This document shows, piece by piece, positions 1-7,960 of a DNA stretch of 35,199 bases (its first letter is position 1; each line of letters opens with the position of its first letter). Made by a program: the position numbers and the translations under genes. The stretch comes from Clostridium sp. (lineage in GTDB: Bacteria > Bacillota > Clostridia > Clostridiales > Clostridiaceae), in contig JARLHR010000139.1 in the NCBI GenBank assembly GCA_031292145.1, positions 1 to 35,199 on the forward strand. The letters run 5' to 3'. The notes under the pieces are model-generated. The model did no database searches, had not been told where the DNA came from, and worked only from the letters and a program-made list of their open reading frames with translations.

Positions 1-50
1 ATAATTTTTAATGTATGATTTATTTAGTTGCATAAGTTAATTATACAATG

Positions 51-82
51 AATGTGAGTTCTTCGGAATTCACATTTTTTAT
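51..82 (+). terminator. UUCG-loop intrinsic terminator
   Basis: An 11-bp stem (51-61 with 66-76, one G-U pair) closes a TTCG tetraloop and runs into TTTTTTATTT. The T-tract direction fits termination of a rightward gene lying left of the window. Confidence 0.8.
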
Positions 83-95
83 TTCCACAAAAAAT

Positions 96-137
96 GAGCC
101 GCTACAAAACTAAACTATGTTAGTTTTGCAACAGCCC
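96..137 (-). terminator. Terminator of the leftward 197-3xxx gene group
   Basis: A long imperfect stem pairs 96-113 with about 120-137; its core is ACAAAACTAA against TTAGTTTTGC. Read on the minus strand it is followed by ATTTTTTG, so it should end transcripts from the lipoprotein gene and anything upstream of it. There is also a T-run on the plus side (137-143), so it could work both ways. Confidence 0.7.
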
Positions 138-196
138 CTTTTTTATATTGTTATACCAGCATAAGGAGGCTTAAAGATTTATTTTTCCATGTAGAA

Positions 197-772
197 TTAT
201 TTCTCTATTGTAACCACTGCATCAAAATCTCCACTCATTCCTTCTAGAACTTCTATACCTGATTCAATATGTCCCATATAAATTAGTCCACTTGCATATT
301 CCCTATCTTTATAGAAAACGGCTAAATTTCCCCATGGTGAATAGCAGGTAATATCACCCTTTTTAGGCGTATAACCATTTGGTGCATCCTGAGTTGACAT
401 TTTACTTGGGGGATAGGTGATTTTTTCTGCTCCTGCAAAATCTTTAAAACTCATGGTTAGTGGAAGCATATTCAAAAAATTCATAGTAGTTGGATTATCT
501 TCCATAACTGCTATTAATTCTTGATCCTTAATTTTTATTTTAATTCTTGTATCTTTCAAGTTTATTTCTCCTTTCAAATTCTCATTATTATCACTTTGAC
601 TCGCTTCCAACTTTGCTGTATCTGTTTGGCCTGAGCTGTTTTGTATCTGCTTTGTTTCTTGTTTGTTCTCATCCCTGCTTTCTTTAAAACAACCTGTAAT
701 AGATGTAGTAAATAACGTTAAAAAAAGCAATACTAATAATTTTTCATAACGAGTTCCTTTATGTCTAAACAT
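197..772 (-). CDS. Cyclophilin-like fold lipoprotein
   Basis: A 191-residue predicted lipoprotein. The N-terminus is basic, then hydrophobic (about residues 12-26), then a lipobox ITGC with Cys28 as the likely lipidation site. A polar Asn/Gln/Glu/Lys linker follows to about residue 75. The C-terminal ~115 residues resemble the cyclophilin-like domain found in small proteins near reductases and flavodoxins (motifs TMNFLNMLPLT, YTPKKGDITCYSPWGNLAVFY, and YASGLIYMGHIESG). It should face the outside of the membrane. GAGGAG 7 nt before the ATG supports the start. It lies 102 bp downstream of the aldo/keto reductase gene with no clear promoter between, so it may be the last gene of that operon. Substrate is unknown; peptidyl-prolyl isomerase activity should not be assumed. 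Confidence 0.72.
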   Translation of the reverse strand: MFRHKGTRYEKLLVLLFLTLFTTSITGCFKESRDENKQETKQIQNSSGQTDTAKLEASQSDNNENLKGEINLKDTRIKIKIKDQELIAVMEDNPTTMNFLNMLPLTMSFKDFAGAEKITYPPSKMSTQDAPNGYTPKKGDITCYSPWGNLAVFYKDREYASGLIYMGHIESGIEVLEGMSGDFDAVVTIEK

Positions 773-874
773 ATTTTATCTCCTCACTCATAACTTTGCT
801 ATTGCTTATGGATCTCCTCTATCCTATTCCCAAATAACATACAATGATTAAATAATTATTAATTATATACATAT

Positions 875-2029
875 TTAATTACCAAATAACTCAACTGCTT
901 GTTTCATTTTATTTATAATATCCACACCAAACGGGCAGTTTTTCATACACGCCCCGCATTCTATGCATTCACCTGCATGATGCTCTAACAGTTCATAATG
1001 ATTTTTTAGCGTTTCAGGAACTTCTTCTTGAATCAGCGCTAAATCTAAATATTTATTAACTAATGCAATGTCTATCTTTTTAGAACATGGAGCACAATGC
1101 CCACAGTACATGCAATGTCCACTAAATGCTTTTTTCGGAGCATTTGCAAGAACTTCACTATAATCTTTTTCTTTGCTGCTTGCATCATTATAAGAAGTAG
1201 CCGCAAATATTTGATTTATATTAGCTACTCCAACCATTACAGCTGCTACAGCTGGTCTTGTCAAACAATAATGTAAACATTGTACTGGAGTCAATGCTTT
1301 TTCGAAAGGTGATTCTTTATCACTTAATAGCACTCCAGCGGCATATCCTTTCATAACAGTTAATGCTACCCCTTCATTTTCACAAGTTCTATAAAGTTTA
1401 TCACGTTTCAAATCAATACCTTCATAAGTCCTATTTTTGAAGGTTGCTTCTTCGAATAATATGTTTACATCCTCACTAGCTGGTAACATATCATAAGCAG
1501 CATTAATACTAAATAAAATCACATCAACTATTCCTGTTTTAACAGCTTTAAAAGCAATATCTGGATTATGTGTTGATATTCCTATAGACTTAATAATCCC
1601 TTTTTCTTTTAATTCTTTTGCATATTTAATTATTTGCCCATTAAAAATGTTGTCAAAATCTTTTTGATCATCAACATAATGAATCATTCCAACATCCACA
1701 TAATCTAATTGCATTCTAGTTAAAAAGTCTTCATATCCTTCAACAATCTCATTAATATCTCTAGTTCGCCTATATTGCCCGTTATCCCAGATAGTACATA
1801 GATGTCCTTCAATAACAAAGCTCTCTCTAGGATATTTACTTAGCGCTTTTCCAACGTTACTTCTAACTTCTGGATTTGAATTATATATATCAAAAAAATT
1901 AATACCTTCACTCATTGCACAATCAATAATTTCTTTACAATCTTCATTGCTTTTGTTTTCAAATCCCTCACCACCAATACCAATGGCACTTACTTTAATT
2001 CCTGTTCTTCCCAAAACTCTGTATTCCAT
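875..2029 (-). CDS. Aldo/keto reductase with C-terminal 2x[4Fe-4S] domain
   Basis: A 384-residue soluble oxidoreductase. Residues 1-~285 form an aldo/keto reductase barrel (start LGRTGIKVSAIGIGGEGF; strand DVGMIHYVDD with the conserved His117; LKEKGIIKSIGISTHNP). The C-terminal ~90 residues hold two cysteine clusters, CMYCGHCAPC and CIECGACMKNCPFG, typical of a bacterial ferredoxin domain. The usual catalytic Lys is not seen: the strand reads FVIEGHLC, as I recall for this ferredoxin-linked clostridial subfamily. Electron transfer through the clusters, rather than simple NADPH chemistry, is therefore plausible. AAGGAGG overlaps the stop of the upstream PatB gene, indicating translational coupling in an operon. 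The substrate is not evident. Confidence 0.82.
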   Translation of the reverse strand: MEYRVLGRTGIKVSAIGIGGEGFENKSNEDCKEIIDCAMSEGINFFDIYNSNPEVRSNVGKALSKYPRESFVIEGHLCTIWDNGQYRRTRDINEIVEGYEDFLTRMQLDYVDVGMIHYVDDQKDFDNIFNGQIIKYAKELKEKGIIKSIGISTHNPDIAFKAVKTGIVDVILFSINAAYDMLPASEDVNILFEEATFKNRTYEGIDLKRDKLYRTCENEGVALTVMKGYAAGVLLSDKESPFEKALTPVQCLHYCLTRPAVAAVMVGVANINQIFAATSYNDASSKEKDYSEVLANAPKKAFSGHCMYCGHCAPCSKKIDIALVNKYLDLALIQEEVPETLKNHYELLEHHAGECIECGACMKNCPFGVDIINKMKQAVELFGN

Positions 2030-2042
2030 ATTCTGATCCTCC

Positions 2043-3206
2043 TTAAAGTCTTTCCAAAACCTTTTCCAACCTTTCTAAGCCCTCTATTAATAACTCTCTA
2101 GAGCATGCTATGTTTATTCGAATAAACCCATCTCCTGCTTCACCATATGTATGTCCATCACTAATTCTTAAATTGCCTTCTTCGAGAATTTTTCTACTAA
2201 GTTCTTTTGAACTTATTCCAAGACTTCTGCAATCAATCCAAATTAAATAGGTAGCCTCAGGTTTAATTACCTTGAATTTAGGAATTCTTCCATTTATAAA
2301 GGAAATTAGATACTCTCGGTTCCCTTGTAAATAATCCAATAATTGATCTAACCACTCTTCGCCCTCGTTATAGGCAGCAATTAAAGCTTCGATTCCAAAA
2401 ACATTAGGTTCTATTGCTTCATTAATATTAAGCGAGCGATTTACTTTTTTTCTGTACTCCTCATTAGCTACTATAATATTGGATGTTTTTAGTCCTGCTA
2501 TATTAAATGTTTTACTTGGTGCTGTACAGGTAATAGAGTTCATTAATAATTTTTCGCTTATTGATGCAAAGGGTATATATTTCTTTCCTTTATATACCAA
2601 ATCTCTATGAATTTCATCAACTAATATTAAAACGTTATGCTTAAGACATAGTTCACCTAATCTCTCAAGTTCATCTTTATTCCAGGCTCTTCCAACGGGA
2701 TTATGAGGATTACATAAAATGAAAATTTTTACTTTTTCATCTGAAACCTTTTTTTCAAAATCATTAAAATCAATTTCATAAAATTCACCATTGAATTTTA
2801 GTTCATTTAACACAATGTCACATCTATTATTTGTTATTGAAGTATCAAAATAGTTATATACTGGTGATTGAATCAAAACTTTATCTTCAGGCTCTGTAAA
2901 AGCTTGGACAACAGCCGAAAGTGATGGTATTACCCCTGTACTAGCTTCAATCCATTCCTTTTTTATTTTGAAATTATGCCTTTTAGCCCACCAATTAACC
3001 TCAGCTTCATAATAATTATCTGGAATAGTTGCATATCCAAAGATTCCATGTTGCACTCTTTTTTCTAAAGCATTAATAACTGGGTCTGCTGTTTTAAAAT
3101 CCATATCAGCTATCCACATTGGTATAACAGCTTTGTCTTGCGATGTATCCCACTTAGCACTATTAGTATTTCTTCTATTAATAATGGTATCAAAATCGTA
3201 CTTCAA
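2043..3206 (-). CDS. patB: PatB/MalY-type PLP C-S lyase (cystathionine beta-lyase family)
   Basis: A PLP-dependent fold-type I enzyme of the MalY/PatB class, which usually cleaves cystathionine or other cysteine conjugates to thiol, pyruvate and ammonia. Visible landmarks are the N-terminal MWIADMDF, FGYATIP, the CNPHNPVGR loop, the VDEIHRDL aspartate and the PLP lysine in TAPSKTFN (about Lys232). Length (~387 aa) is normal. The frame is open to an ATG at 3230, but a perfect AGGAGG at 3216-3221 lies inside that extension, 9 nt before a TTG at 3204-3206. I take the TTG as the start, giving MKYDFDTIINRR, which matches family N-termini. It sits between the DUF3737 and reductase genes in one leftward unit. 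The exact physiological substrate is unknown; aminotransferase annotations are common but less likely. Confidence 0.85.
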   Translation of the reverse strand: MKYDFDTIINRRNTNSAKWDTSQDKAVIPMWIADMDFKTADPVINALEKRVQHGIFGYATIPDNYYEAEVNWWAKRHNFKIKKEWIEASTGVIPSLSAVVQAFTEPEDKVLIQSPVYNYFDTSITNNRCDIVLNELKFNGEFYEIDFNDFEKKVSDEKVKIFILCNPHNPVGRAWNKDELERLGELCLKHNVLILVDEIHRDLVYKGKKYIPFASISEKLLMNSITCTAPSKTFNIAGLKTSNIIVANEEYRKKVNRSLNINEAIEPNVFGIEALIAAYNEGEEWLDQLLDYLQGNREYLISFINGRIPKFKVIKPEATYLIWIDCRSLGISSKELSRKILEEGNLRISDGHTYGEAGDGFIRINIACSRELLIEGLERLEKVLERL

Positions 3207-3237
3207 ATTTACTGACCTCCTCATAAACATTGCAAAC

Positions 3238-4077
3238 TCAATTTACTTTTCTAATAATTTGTATATTTTCAAAATCTAAGTCTTGATCATCAAGTATAAA
3301 TTCTTCAACATCCTCTACTTTTATTGTTCCGCTATACGGATTTTTAATACTTTTAACTGTATTTATTATTTCAGCTTGCACTGTGGAATATTCAAAACTC
3401 AAATCTGTATCGATCATTTCACAATTATCTAATATTAAGTTTTCTGCATAACACAATGGCTGTGTTCCAGAAATTTTACAGTTAACAAGTCTTAAATTCT
3501 TAGAATACCAGCCTAAGTATTCTCCATCTAAAACAGAATCATATACTGTAATATCTTCTGTATTCCAAAATGCATCCTTTGATTTAATGATACAATTTCT
3601 AACTATACCTTTTTTTACATGTTGAAATGAGTAATTTCCATCTAACTTAAAATTATTAATTTCAATATTAGCACCATGTAATAATAAATAATTACCATTG
3701 AAATTAGAATCTGAAATCTTAACATTTTTACAGTCCCATAAAGTTTCTTCTGTATGCATTATAGTTTTGTTAATTGTAATATTTTGAGCATCTCTAAAAA
3801 TTTTAGGTGCATCAACTTTACAATTATTCATTATGATATCACTTGTATACCAAATAGCTGCACGACTATCTTCTGAAAAATAGCTGTCATTAATTTCTAT
3901 ATCTTTGTTATGCCAAAACGGATACTTACTCCAAAATTTACAATTGTAAGCTTTTATATTTCTACTCTCTTTTATTGGAGATTCACCTGCTAAAAATACA
4001 CTATCTTTTATTTCCATATTAGCAGATTTAAATAATGGCCGTTCTCCTTCAAATGTTCCTTTTTCTATTAATTTCAT
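3238..4077 (-). CDS. DUF3737 family right-handed beta-helix protein
   Basis: A 279-residue protein made of repeated ~20-residue rungs with alternating short strands and Asn/Asp/Cys turns (for example IKAYNCKFWSKYPFWHNKDI, then INDSYFSEDSRAAIWYTSDI), the pattern of a parallel beta-helix. The opening GTFEGERPLFKSANMEIKDS and the GESPIKESRNI segment match what I know of DUF3737. There is no signal peptide or membrane segment, so it is cytoplasmic. Function is unknown; members commonly lie beside reductases and lyases, as here. It is the first gene of the leftward operon and lies directly behind the promoter at 4118-4148. Its stop is 31 bp before the PatB start and the gap holds the PatB ribosome site. 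Confidence 0.82.
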   Translation of the reverse strand: MKLIEKGTFEGERPLFKSANMEIKDSVFLAGESPIKESRNIKAYNCKFWSKYPFWHNKDIEINDSYFSEDSRAAIWYTSDIIMNNCKVDAPKIFRDAQNITINKTIMHTEETLWDCKNVKISDSNFNGNYLLLHGANIEINNFKLDGNYSFQHVKKGIVRNCIIKSKDAFWNTEDITVYDSVLDGEYLGWYSKNLRLVNCKISGTQPLCYAENLILDNCEMIDTDLSFEYSTVQAEIINTVKSIKNPYSGTIKVEDVEEFILDDQDLDFENIQIIRKVN

Positions 4078-4117
4078 AATGTTAAATCCTTTCTACTTGT
4101 CTTTACTTAATAAATAA

Positions 4118-4148
4118 ACTATAAACTATAAAGTTAACTCTAAGTCAA
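4118..4148 (-). promoter_or_regulatory. MerR-type promoter of the DUF3737-patB-AKR operon
   Basis: On the minus strand: TTGACT, 19 nt, TATAGT. The spacer carries TAGAGTTAACTTTA, a dyad centred on GTTAAC. An over-long 19-bp spacer with an internal dyad is the hallmark of MerR-family activated promoters. The same arrangement occurs at 4954-4984. Confidence 0.72.
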
Positions 4149-4229
4149 TACCTTTTTAGAATTTTTTAATAAATACAAAACTTTTACAAGATTTAATTTA
4201 TTGATTGCATATTATTTAATAATTAAACA

Positions 4230-4259
4230 TTGACCCATTAATGAACACATGTATATAAT
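4230..4259 (+). promoter_or_regulatory. Promoter of the tetR-family gene
   Basis: TTGACC (4230-4235), an 18-bp spacer and a perfect TATAAT (4254-4259). The inferred transcript start is near 4266, leaving a ~110-nt leader that contains two palindromes. Confidence 0.6.
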
Positions 4260-4267
4260 TGATTATA

Positions 4268-4303
4268 AACATTAACTTAATGTTTTCAATTGTTAAATTA
4301 ACA
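4268..4303. promoter_or_regulatory. Candidate TetR operators (two palindromes)
   Basis: AACATTAACTTAATGTT (4268-4284) is a perfect 17-bp palindrome around a central base. TGTTAAATTAACA (4291-4303) is a second perfect palindrome. They lie at and just after the predicted transcript start of the TetR gene, the expected place for autorepression. Confidence 0.5.
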
Positions 4304-4375
4304 CTATTTGTTAATTAATAAACAGATTAATTAATTTTGTTAATTATCTTTAAAGAAAGTTTGGTGAAATTCGCA

Positions 4376-4927
4376 ATGCCAAAAGTTGATAGAAGAATAT
4401 TAAAATCTCAAGACGCAATACAAAAAGCTGTTATTGAGCTTATGTCTGAAAAAAATTTTGATGACATTACAATACAAGACATTTCAGACAGGGCAAATGT
4501 CAGCCGTGGAACTATTTATCTTCATTATACGGATAAATTTGATTTATTAGATAAACTTATTGAGGCACATATAAACGAACTAAGCAAAATTTGTGACTCT
4601 GCATGGGATGCTGACATGAGTTATATAGATTCTGATTCGATGATGTTCAAATACTTTGAACGTAACTATTTGTTCTTTTCTACCATGTTAGCTAGTAAAG
4701 GTGCTCCATATTTCCGTTCGCGATACCTTAAGTTTGTCATCGATGGATTCAAGGTTGATTTAACTGTAACTGAAGGAAAAAATTATGGATTTAACGAAGA
4801 TATTATCCTTCAATTTATTGGCTCTGCTTACGTCGGAGTTGTAGAATGGTGGATTAATAATGGAATGCCTTATCCACCTCATGTCATGGCACAGCAAGTA
4901 GGCACATTATTAGAAAGAAATGTATAA
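4376..4927 (+). CDS. TetR/AcrR-family transcriptional regulator
   Basis: A 183-residue regulator. The N-terminal helix-turn-helix is clear (IQDISDRANVSRGTIYLHYTDKFDLLDKLIE), and the C-terminal part (FFSTMLASKGAPYFRSR ... YVGVVEWWINNGMPYPP) looks like the ligand domain of DhaS-type TetR proteins. The open frame starts further left with TTG or GTG codons, but GGTGA at 4363-4367 lies 8 nt before ATG 4376, and MPKVDRRILKSQDAI is a typical TetR N-terminus. It sits between the two MerR-type promoters, divergent from the DUF3737 operon. The palindromes in its own leader suggest autoregulation; whether it also affects its neighbours is unknown. Confidence 0.85.
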   Translation: MPKVDRRILKSQDAIQKAVIELMSEKNFDDITIQDISDRANVSRGTIYLHYTDKFDLLDKLIEAHINELSKICDSAWDADMSYIDSDSMMFKYFERNYLFFSTMLASKGAPYFRSRYLKFVIDGFKVDLTVTEGKNYGFNEDIILQFIGSAYVGVVEWWINNGMPYPPHVMAQQVGTLLERNV

Positions 4928-4953
4928 CTTTTTCTATTTTATTAAAAAAAGTA

Positions 4954-4984
4954 TTGACCTAGAGTTAACTTTAAGCTTTATAAT
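4954..4984 (+). promoter_or_regulatory. MerR-type promoter of the DUF362 ferredoxin gene
   Basis: TTGACC (4954-4959), 19-bp spacer with TAGAGTTAACTTTAAG, perfect TATAAT (4979-4984). Between the -35 and the end of the dyad it is nearly identical to the minus-strand promoter at 4118-4148, so both units probably answer to one regulator. Confidence 0.75.
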
Positions 4985-5026
4985 AGACTTGAACTAAATT
5001 AATTTTTTTAACAGAGGTGATTAAAT

Positions 5027-6157
5027 ATGGAAAAATCAAAAGTTTATTTTACAGATTTCCGTACAAAACTTGGCGAAGGTCTACCTACCAAGCTAAAAAG
5101 GCTTATTAAAGATGCAGGTATCGGACAAATAGACATGGATAATAAGTTCGTTGCAATCAAGATGCACTTCGGTGAACTTGGTAACTTAGGTTTTCTTCGT
5201 CCAAATTATGCTAAAGCTGTAGCCGACATGGTGAAAGAGCTGGGCGGTAAACCCTTTCTAACTGACTGCAATACCTTATACCCTGGCAGCCGTAAGAATG
5301 CCCTTGAGCATTTAGAATGTGCATGGGAAAATGGGTTCACTCCGCTTTCAGTAGGCTGCCCTGTTATTATTGCTGATGGATTAAAAGGTACTGACGATAT
5401 TACAGTACCTGTAATAGGTGGGGAATATATAAAAGAAGCTAAAATTGGCCATGCAATCATGGATGCTGATATATTTATCAGTCTAACTCACTTTAAAGGT
5501 CATGAAATGACTGGCTTTGGTGGTGCCATTAAGAACATTGGCATGGGCTGCGGTTCCCGTGCTGGAAAAAAAGATCAACATATTAATGGTAAACCTCATA
5601 TCATAGAAGATCAATGTCGAGGATGCCTAAGATGCCAGCGTGAATGTGCTAATAATGGTCTGTTGTTTGATAATGTAAAAAAGAAAATGTCTATCAACAC
5701 AAAAAATTGTGTTGGCTGCGGTCGTTGCCTAGGTGCATGTAATTTTAATGCAATTGAGTTTTCAAACTGGTCAGCCAGTGAAGAACTAAACTGCCGTATG
5801 GCAGAATACACCAAAGCAGTAGTAGACGGCCGCCCTTGCTTCCATATTTCTCTTATAGTAGATGTTTCACCTAACTGTGACTGCCACTGCGAAAATGATG
5901 CTCCAATCCTGCCAAATTTAGGAATGCTCGCTTCATTTGATCCTTTGGCACTTGATCAGGCATGCGTGGATGCCTGTATGTCGGCTACACCACTAGCTAA
6001 TAGCCAGCTGTCAGACAACATGAAAAAATCTAACTTTGTTGATCATCATGACCACTTTACAAACTCAACCCCTGAATCAGAATGGCGTACATGTCTGAAC
6101 CATGCAGAGAAGATCGGTATAGGTAGTCGTGAATATGATTTAATTGTTATAAAATAA
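5027..6157 (+). CDS. DUF362 domain protein with two [4Fe-4S] clusters
   Basis: A 376-residue cytoplasmic iron-sulfur protein. Residues 1-~190 are the DUF362 domain (IKMHFGELGNLGFLRP, FLTDCNTLYPGSR, LTHFKGHEMTGFGGAIKNIGMG). A ferredoxin insert follows, with Cys197/200/203/207 and Cys228/231/234/238, each in CxxCxxCxxxC spacing. The C-terminal third adds CDCHCEND and an acidic, Cys/His-rich tail. Such proteins are thought to move low-potential electrons, but no reaction is established. AGAGGTGA before the ATG supports the start. Its promoter is shared in design with the aldo/keto reductase operon, which also encodes a ferredoxin domain; the two could form an electron-transfer pair. That pairing is inference. 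Confidence 0.85.
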   Translation: MEKSKVYFTDFRTKLGEGLPTKLKRLIKDAGIGQIDMDNKFVAIKMHFGELGNLGFLRPNYAKAVADMVKELGGKPFLTDCNTLYPGSRKNALEHLECAWENGFTPLSVGCPVIIADGLKGTDDITVPVIGGEYIKEAKIGHAIMDADIFISLTHFKGHEMTGFGGAIKNIGMGCGSRAGKKDQHINGKPHIIEDQCRGCLRCQRECANNGLLFDNVKKKMSINTKNCVGCGRCLGACNFNAIEFSNWSASEELNCRMAEYTKAVVDGRPCFHISLIVDVSPNCDCHCENDAPILPNLGMLASFDPLALDQACVDACMSATPLANSQLSDNMKKSNFVDHHDHFTNSTPESEWRTCLNHAEKIGIGSREYDLIVIK

Positions 6158-6213
6158 ACTATATTCATAAAAACAAAAAATCAAAAGGTTACATTTCTGC
6201 ATAGCAGAAAACT

Positions 6214-6249
6214 GCCAATAATTCGTAGATATGTATATGAATTATTGGC
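6214..6249 (+). terminator. Hairpin downstream of the DUF362 gene
   Basis: A perfect 11-bp inverted repeat, GCCAATAATTC with GAATTATTGGC, with a 14-nt loop, lies 56 nt after the stop. The following sequence is only moderately T-rich (CTATTTGTTTTC), so it may terminate weakly. A small hairpin (TTTCTGCATAGCAGAAA) precedes it. Confidence 0.55.
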
Positions 6250-6419
6250 TGCTCTATTTGTTTTCATTTACCCTGCTTAAAGTATCTCTAAATTAAGTAA
6301 TTTACTTAATTTATAATGCAATTCCTCAAAAGAAGAATAAACTCCAGCTTCGCAAATTATATCTTCGGCTTAAAGTAATTAATATCTTCCTTTATAATTT
6401 GTAGCATTCCAAATATAAT

Positions 6420-6446
6420 AAAAGTGAGTGAAAAACACCCACTTTT
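6420..6446 (-). terminator. Terminator after fucO
   Basis: AAAAGTGAGTG pairs with CACCCACTTTT around an AAAAA loop, with one mismatch. On the minus strand the stem ends in TTTT and is followed by ATTAT, just downstream of the fucO stop codon. It should end the rhamnose catabolic transcript. Confidence 0.6.
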
Positions 6447-6454
6447 CTGTAATT

Positions 6455-7609
6455 TTATTTAAAAGCTTTTTTATAAATTTCTAATATTTCTTCAACATTT
6501 GTATCTCTTGGGTTACCTGGAGTACATGCATCAACAAATGCTGATTCTGAAAGTGCTTGTAAATCTTCTTCCTTAACACCAATTTCACTTAATATTTTAG
6601 GAATTCCCACATCTTCTGAAAGCTTTTTAACTGCATCAATAGCTGCCTTTCTATACTCTTCTTGAGACATGTTATCTACGCCTTCAACTCCCATTACTCT
6701 AGCAATTTCTCTATATTTTTCGCCAGTAGCATCTGCATTGTATTCCATAACATATGGTAAAATTACCGCATTTGCAATTCCATGTGGAGTATCATAGAAA
6801 GCTCCAAGTGGATGTGCCATTGAGTGAACAATGCCAAGACCTACATTACTAAAGCCCATACCTGCAACATATTGTCCAAGTGCCATATCTTCTCTTCCCT
6901 TTGGTTCATTATTTACAGCACTTCTAAGTGAACGTGAAATAATTTCAATTGCTTTTAAGTGCAATGTATCTGTTAATTCCCAAGCTCCTTTTGTAATATA
7001 TCCTTCAATAGCATGAGTTAAAGCATCCATACCAGTAGCTGCTGTTAATCCTTTTGGCATTGATGACATCATCTCTGAATCAACAACTGCTATTACCGGA
7101 ATATCATGAGGGTCAACACATACAAATTTACGTTTCTTTTCTTCATCGGTAATTACATAATTAATAGTAACTTCTGCTGCTGTTCCAGCCGTTGTTGGTA
7201 CTGCTATTATGTCAACACATTTATTTTTAGTTGCAGCTACGCCTTCAAGACTTCTTACATCTGAAAATTCAGGATTATTTATAATTATTCCAATAGCTTT
7301 TGCCGTATCAATTGATGATCCTCCGCCTATTGCTAATAAATAGTCTGCACCAGATTGCTTAAATTTTTCTATACCAGCTAAAACTACATTTATAGTTGGA
7401 TTAGCTTTTACTTCATCAAATATTTCAAAATCTAAATTATTTTCTTTTAATAAATCTGTTACTCTAGTAGCAACATTAAATTTTATCAAATCCTTATCAG
7501 TTACAACTAATGCTTTTTTGTAACATCTTACTTTAGCTTCTGTTACAACATTTGATATTGCACCTGCTCCTATATAGCTTGTCTCATTTAATACCATTCT
7601 GTTTGCCAT
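6455..7609 (-). CDS. fucO: Lactaldehyde reductase (1,2-propanediol oxidoreductase)
   Basis: An iron-dependent group III alcohol dehydrogenase that reduces L-lactaldehyde, the product of rhamnulose-1-phosphate cleavage, to L-1,2-propanediol with NADH. This disposes of electrons during anaerobic rhamnose growth. Visible features are the GGGSSID nucleotide loop (95-101) and metal ligands Asp195, His199 (GMDALTHAIEGY), His262 (VHSMAHPLGA) and His276 (DTPHG), each one position lower than in E. coli FucO. Length (384 aa) is normal. AAGGAG lies 11 nt before the ATG. It is downstream of rhaD, but the 351-bp gap suggests separate or modulated expression. Butanol- or glycerol-type dehydrogenases are relatives; the context favours FucO. 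Confidence 0.9.
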   Translation of the reverse strand: MANRMVLNETSYIGAGAISNVVTEAKVRCYKKALVVTDKDLIKFNVATRVTDLLKENNLDFEIFDEVKANPTINVVLAGIEKFKQSGADYLLAIGGGSSIDTAKAIGIIINNPEFSDVRSLEGVAATKNKCVDIIAVPTTAGTAAEVTINYVITDEEKKRKFVCVDPHDIPVIAVVDSEMMSSMPKGLTAATGMDALTHAIEGYITKGAWELTDTLHLKAIEIISRSLRSAVNNEPKGREDMALGQYVAGMGFSNVGLGIVHSMAHPLGAFYDTPHGIANAVILPYVMEYNADATGEKYREIARVMGVEGVDNMSQEEYRKAAIDAVKKLSEDVGIPKILSEIGVKEEDLQALSESAFVDACTPGNPRDTNVEEILEIYKKAFK

Positions 7610-7819
7610 AGTAAATCAATCTCCTTCAAGTTTAATATTATATAAATTCTAATTAATAAAATTTATTATCAATAAAGTTAGCTAATTTATAATTATTATA
7701 ACTATAAGCTTTTACATTTATATTGTTTTAACTAGCTGTTTTCTTGAATAATTGTCATATTTATTTAAAATACCATCTAATTTTTTACATAATAAATTTA
7801 TATACAATTTAAATCAAAT

Positions 7820-7960
7820 TATTACCCTCGAGAGGTCCCAAGGGTAATTTTAGGTTTTTCCATATTATGATATATTAATAAGTTATTCGAGGCTATTTAG
7901 TAATACGGAGATAGGTTTATACTTAACAAATATTTTTACCTTAGCCTCAAAATATCTTTA
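7820..7960 (-). promoter_or_regulatory. Structured spacer between rhaD and fucO
   Basis: Two pairings lie in this 351-bp gap (7610-7960). ATTACCCT ... AGGGTAAT closes a hairpin at about 7820-7848. GAGGCTA ... TAGCCTC encloses a ~60-nt region at about 7889-7948. Neither has a good minus-strand T-tract, so simple termination is not obvious. They could be mRNA-processing or stabilising structures, or a regulated element controlling fucO. The rest of the gap (7610-7820) is AT-rich with no gene. Confidence 0.35.

Noticed and set aside
2043-3230. ATG 3228-3230 as the PatB start
   Set aside because: A perfect AGGAGG lies inside the extra codons, correctly spaced for TTG 3204-3206.
5206-5814. Antisense frames inside the DUF362 gene
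   Set aside because: They mirror a gene with clear cysteine motifs and have no start signals of their own.
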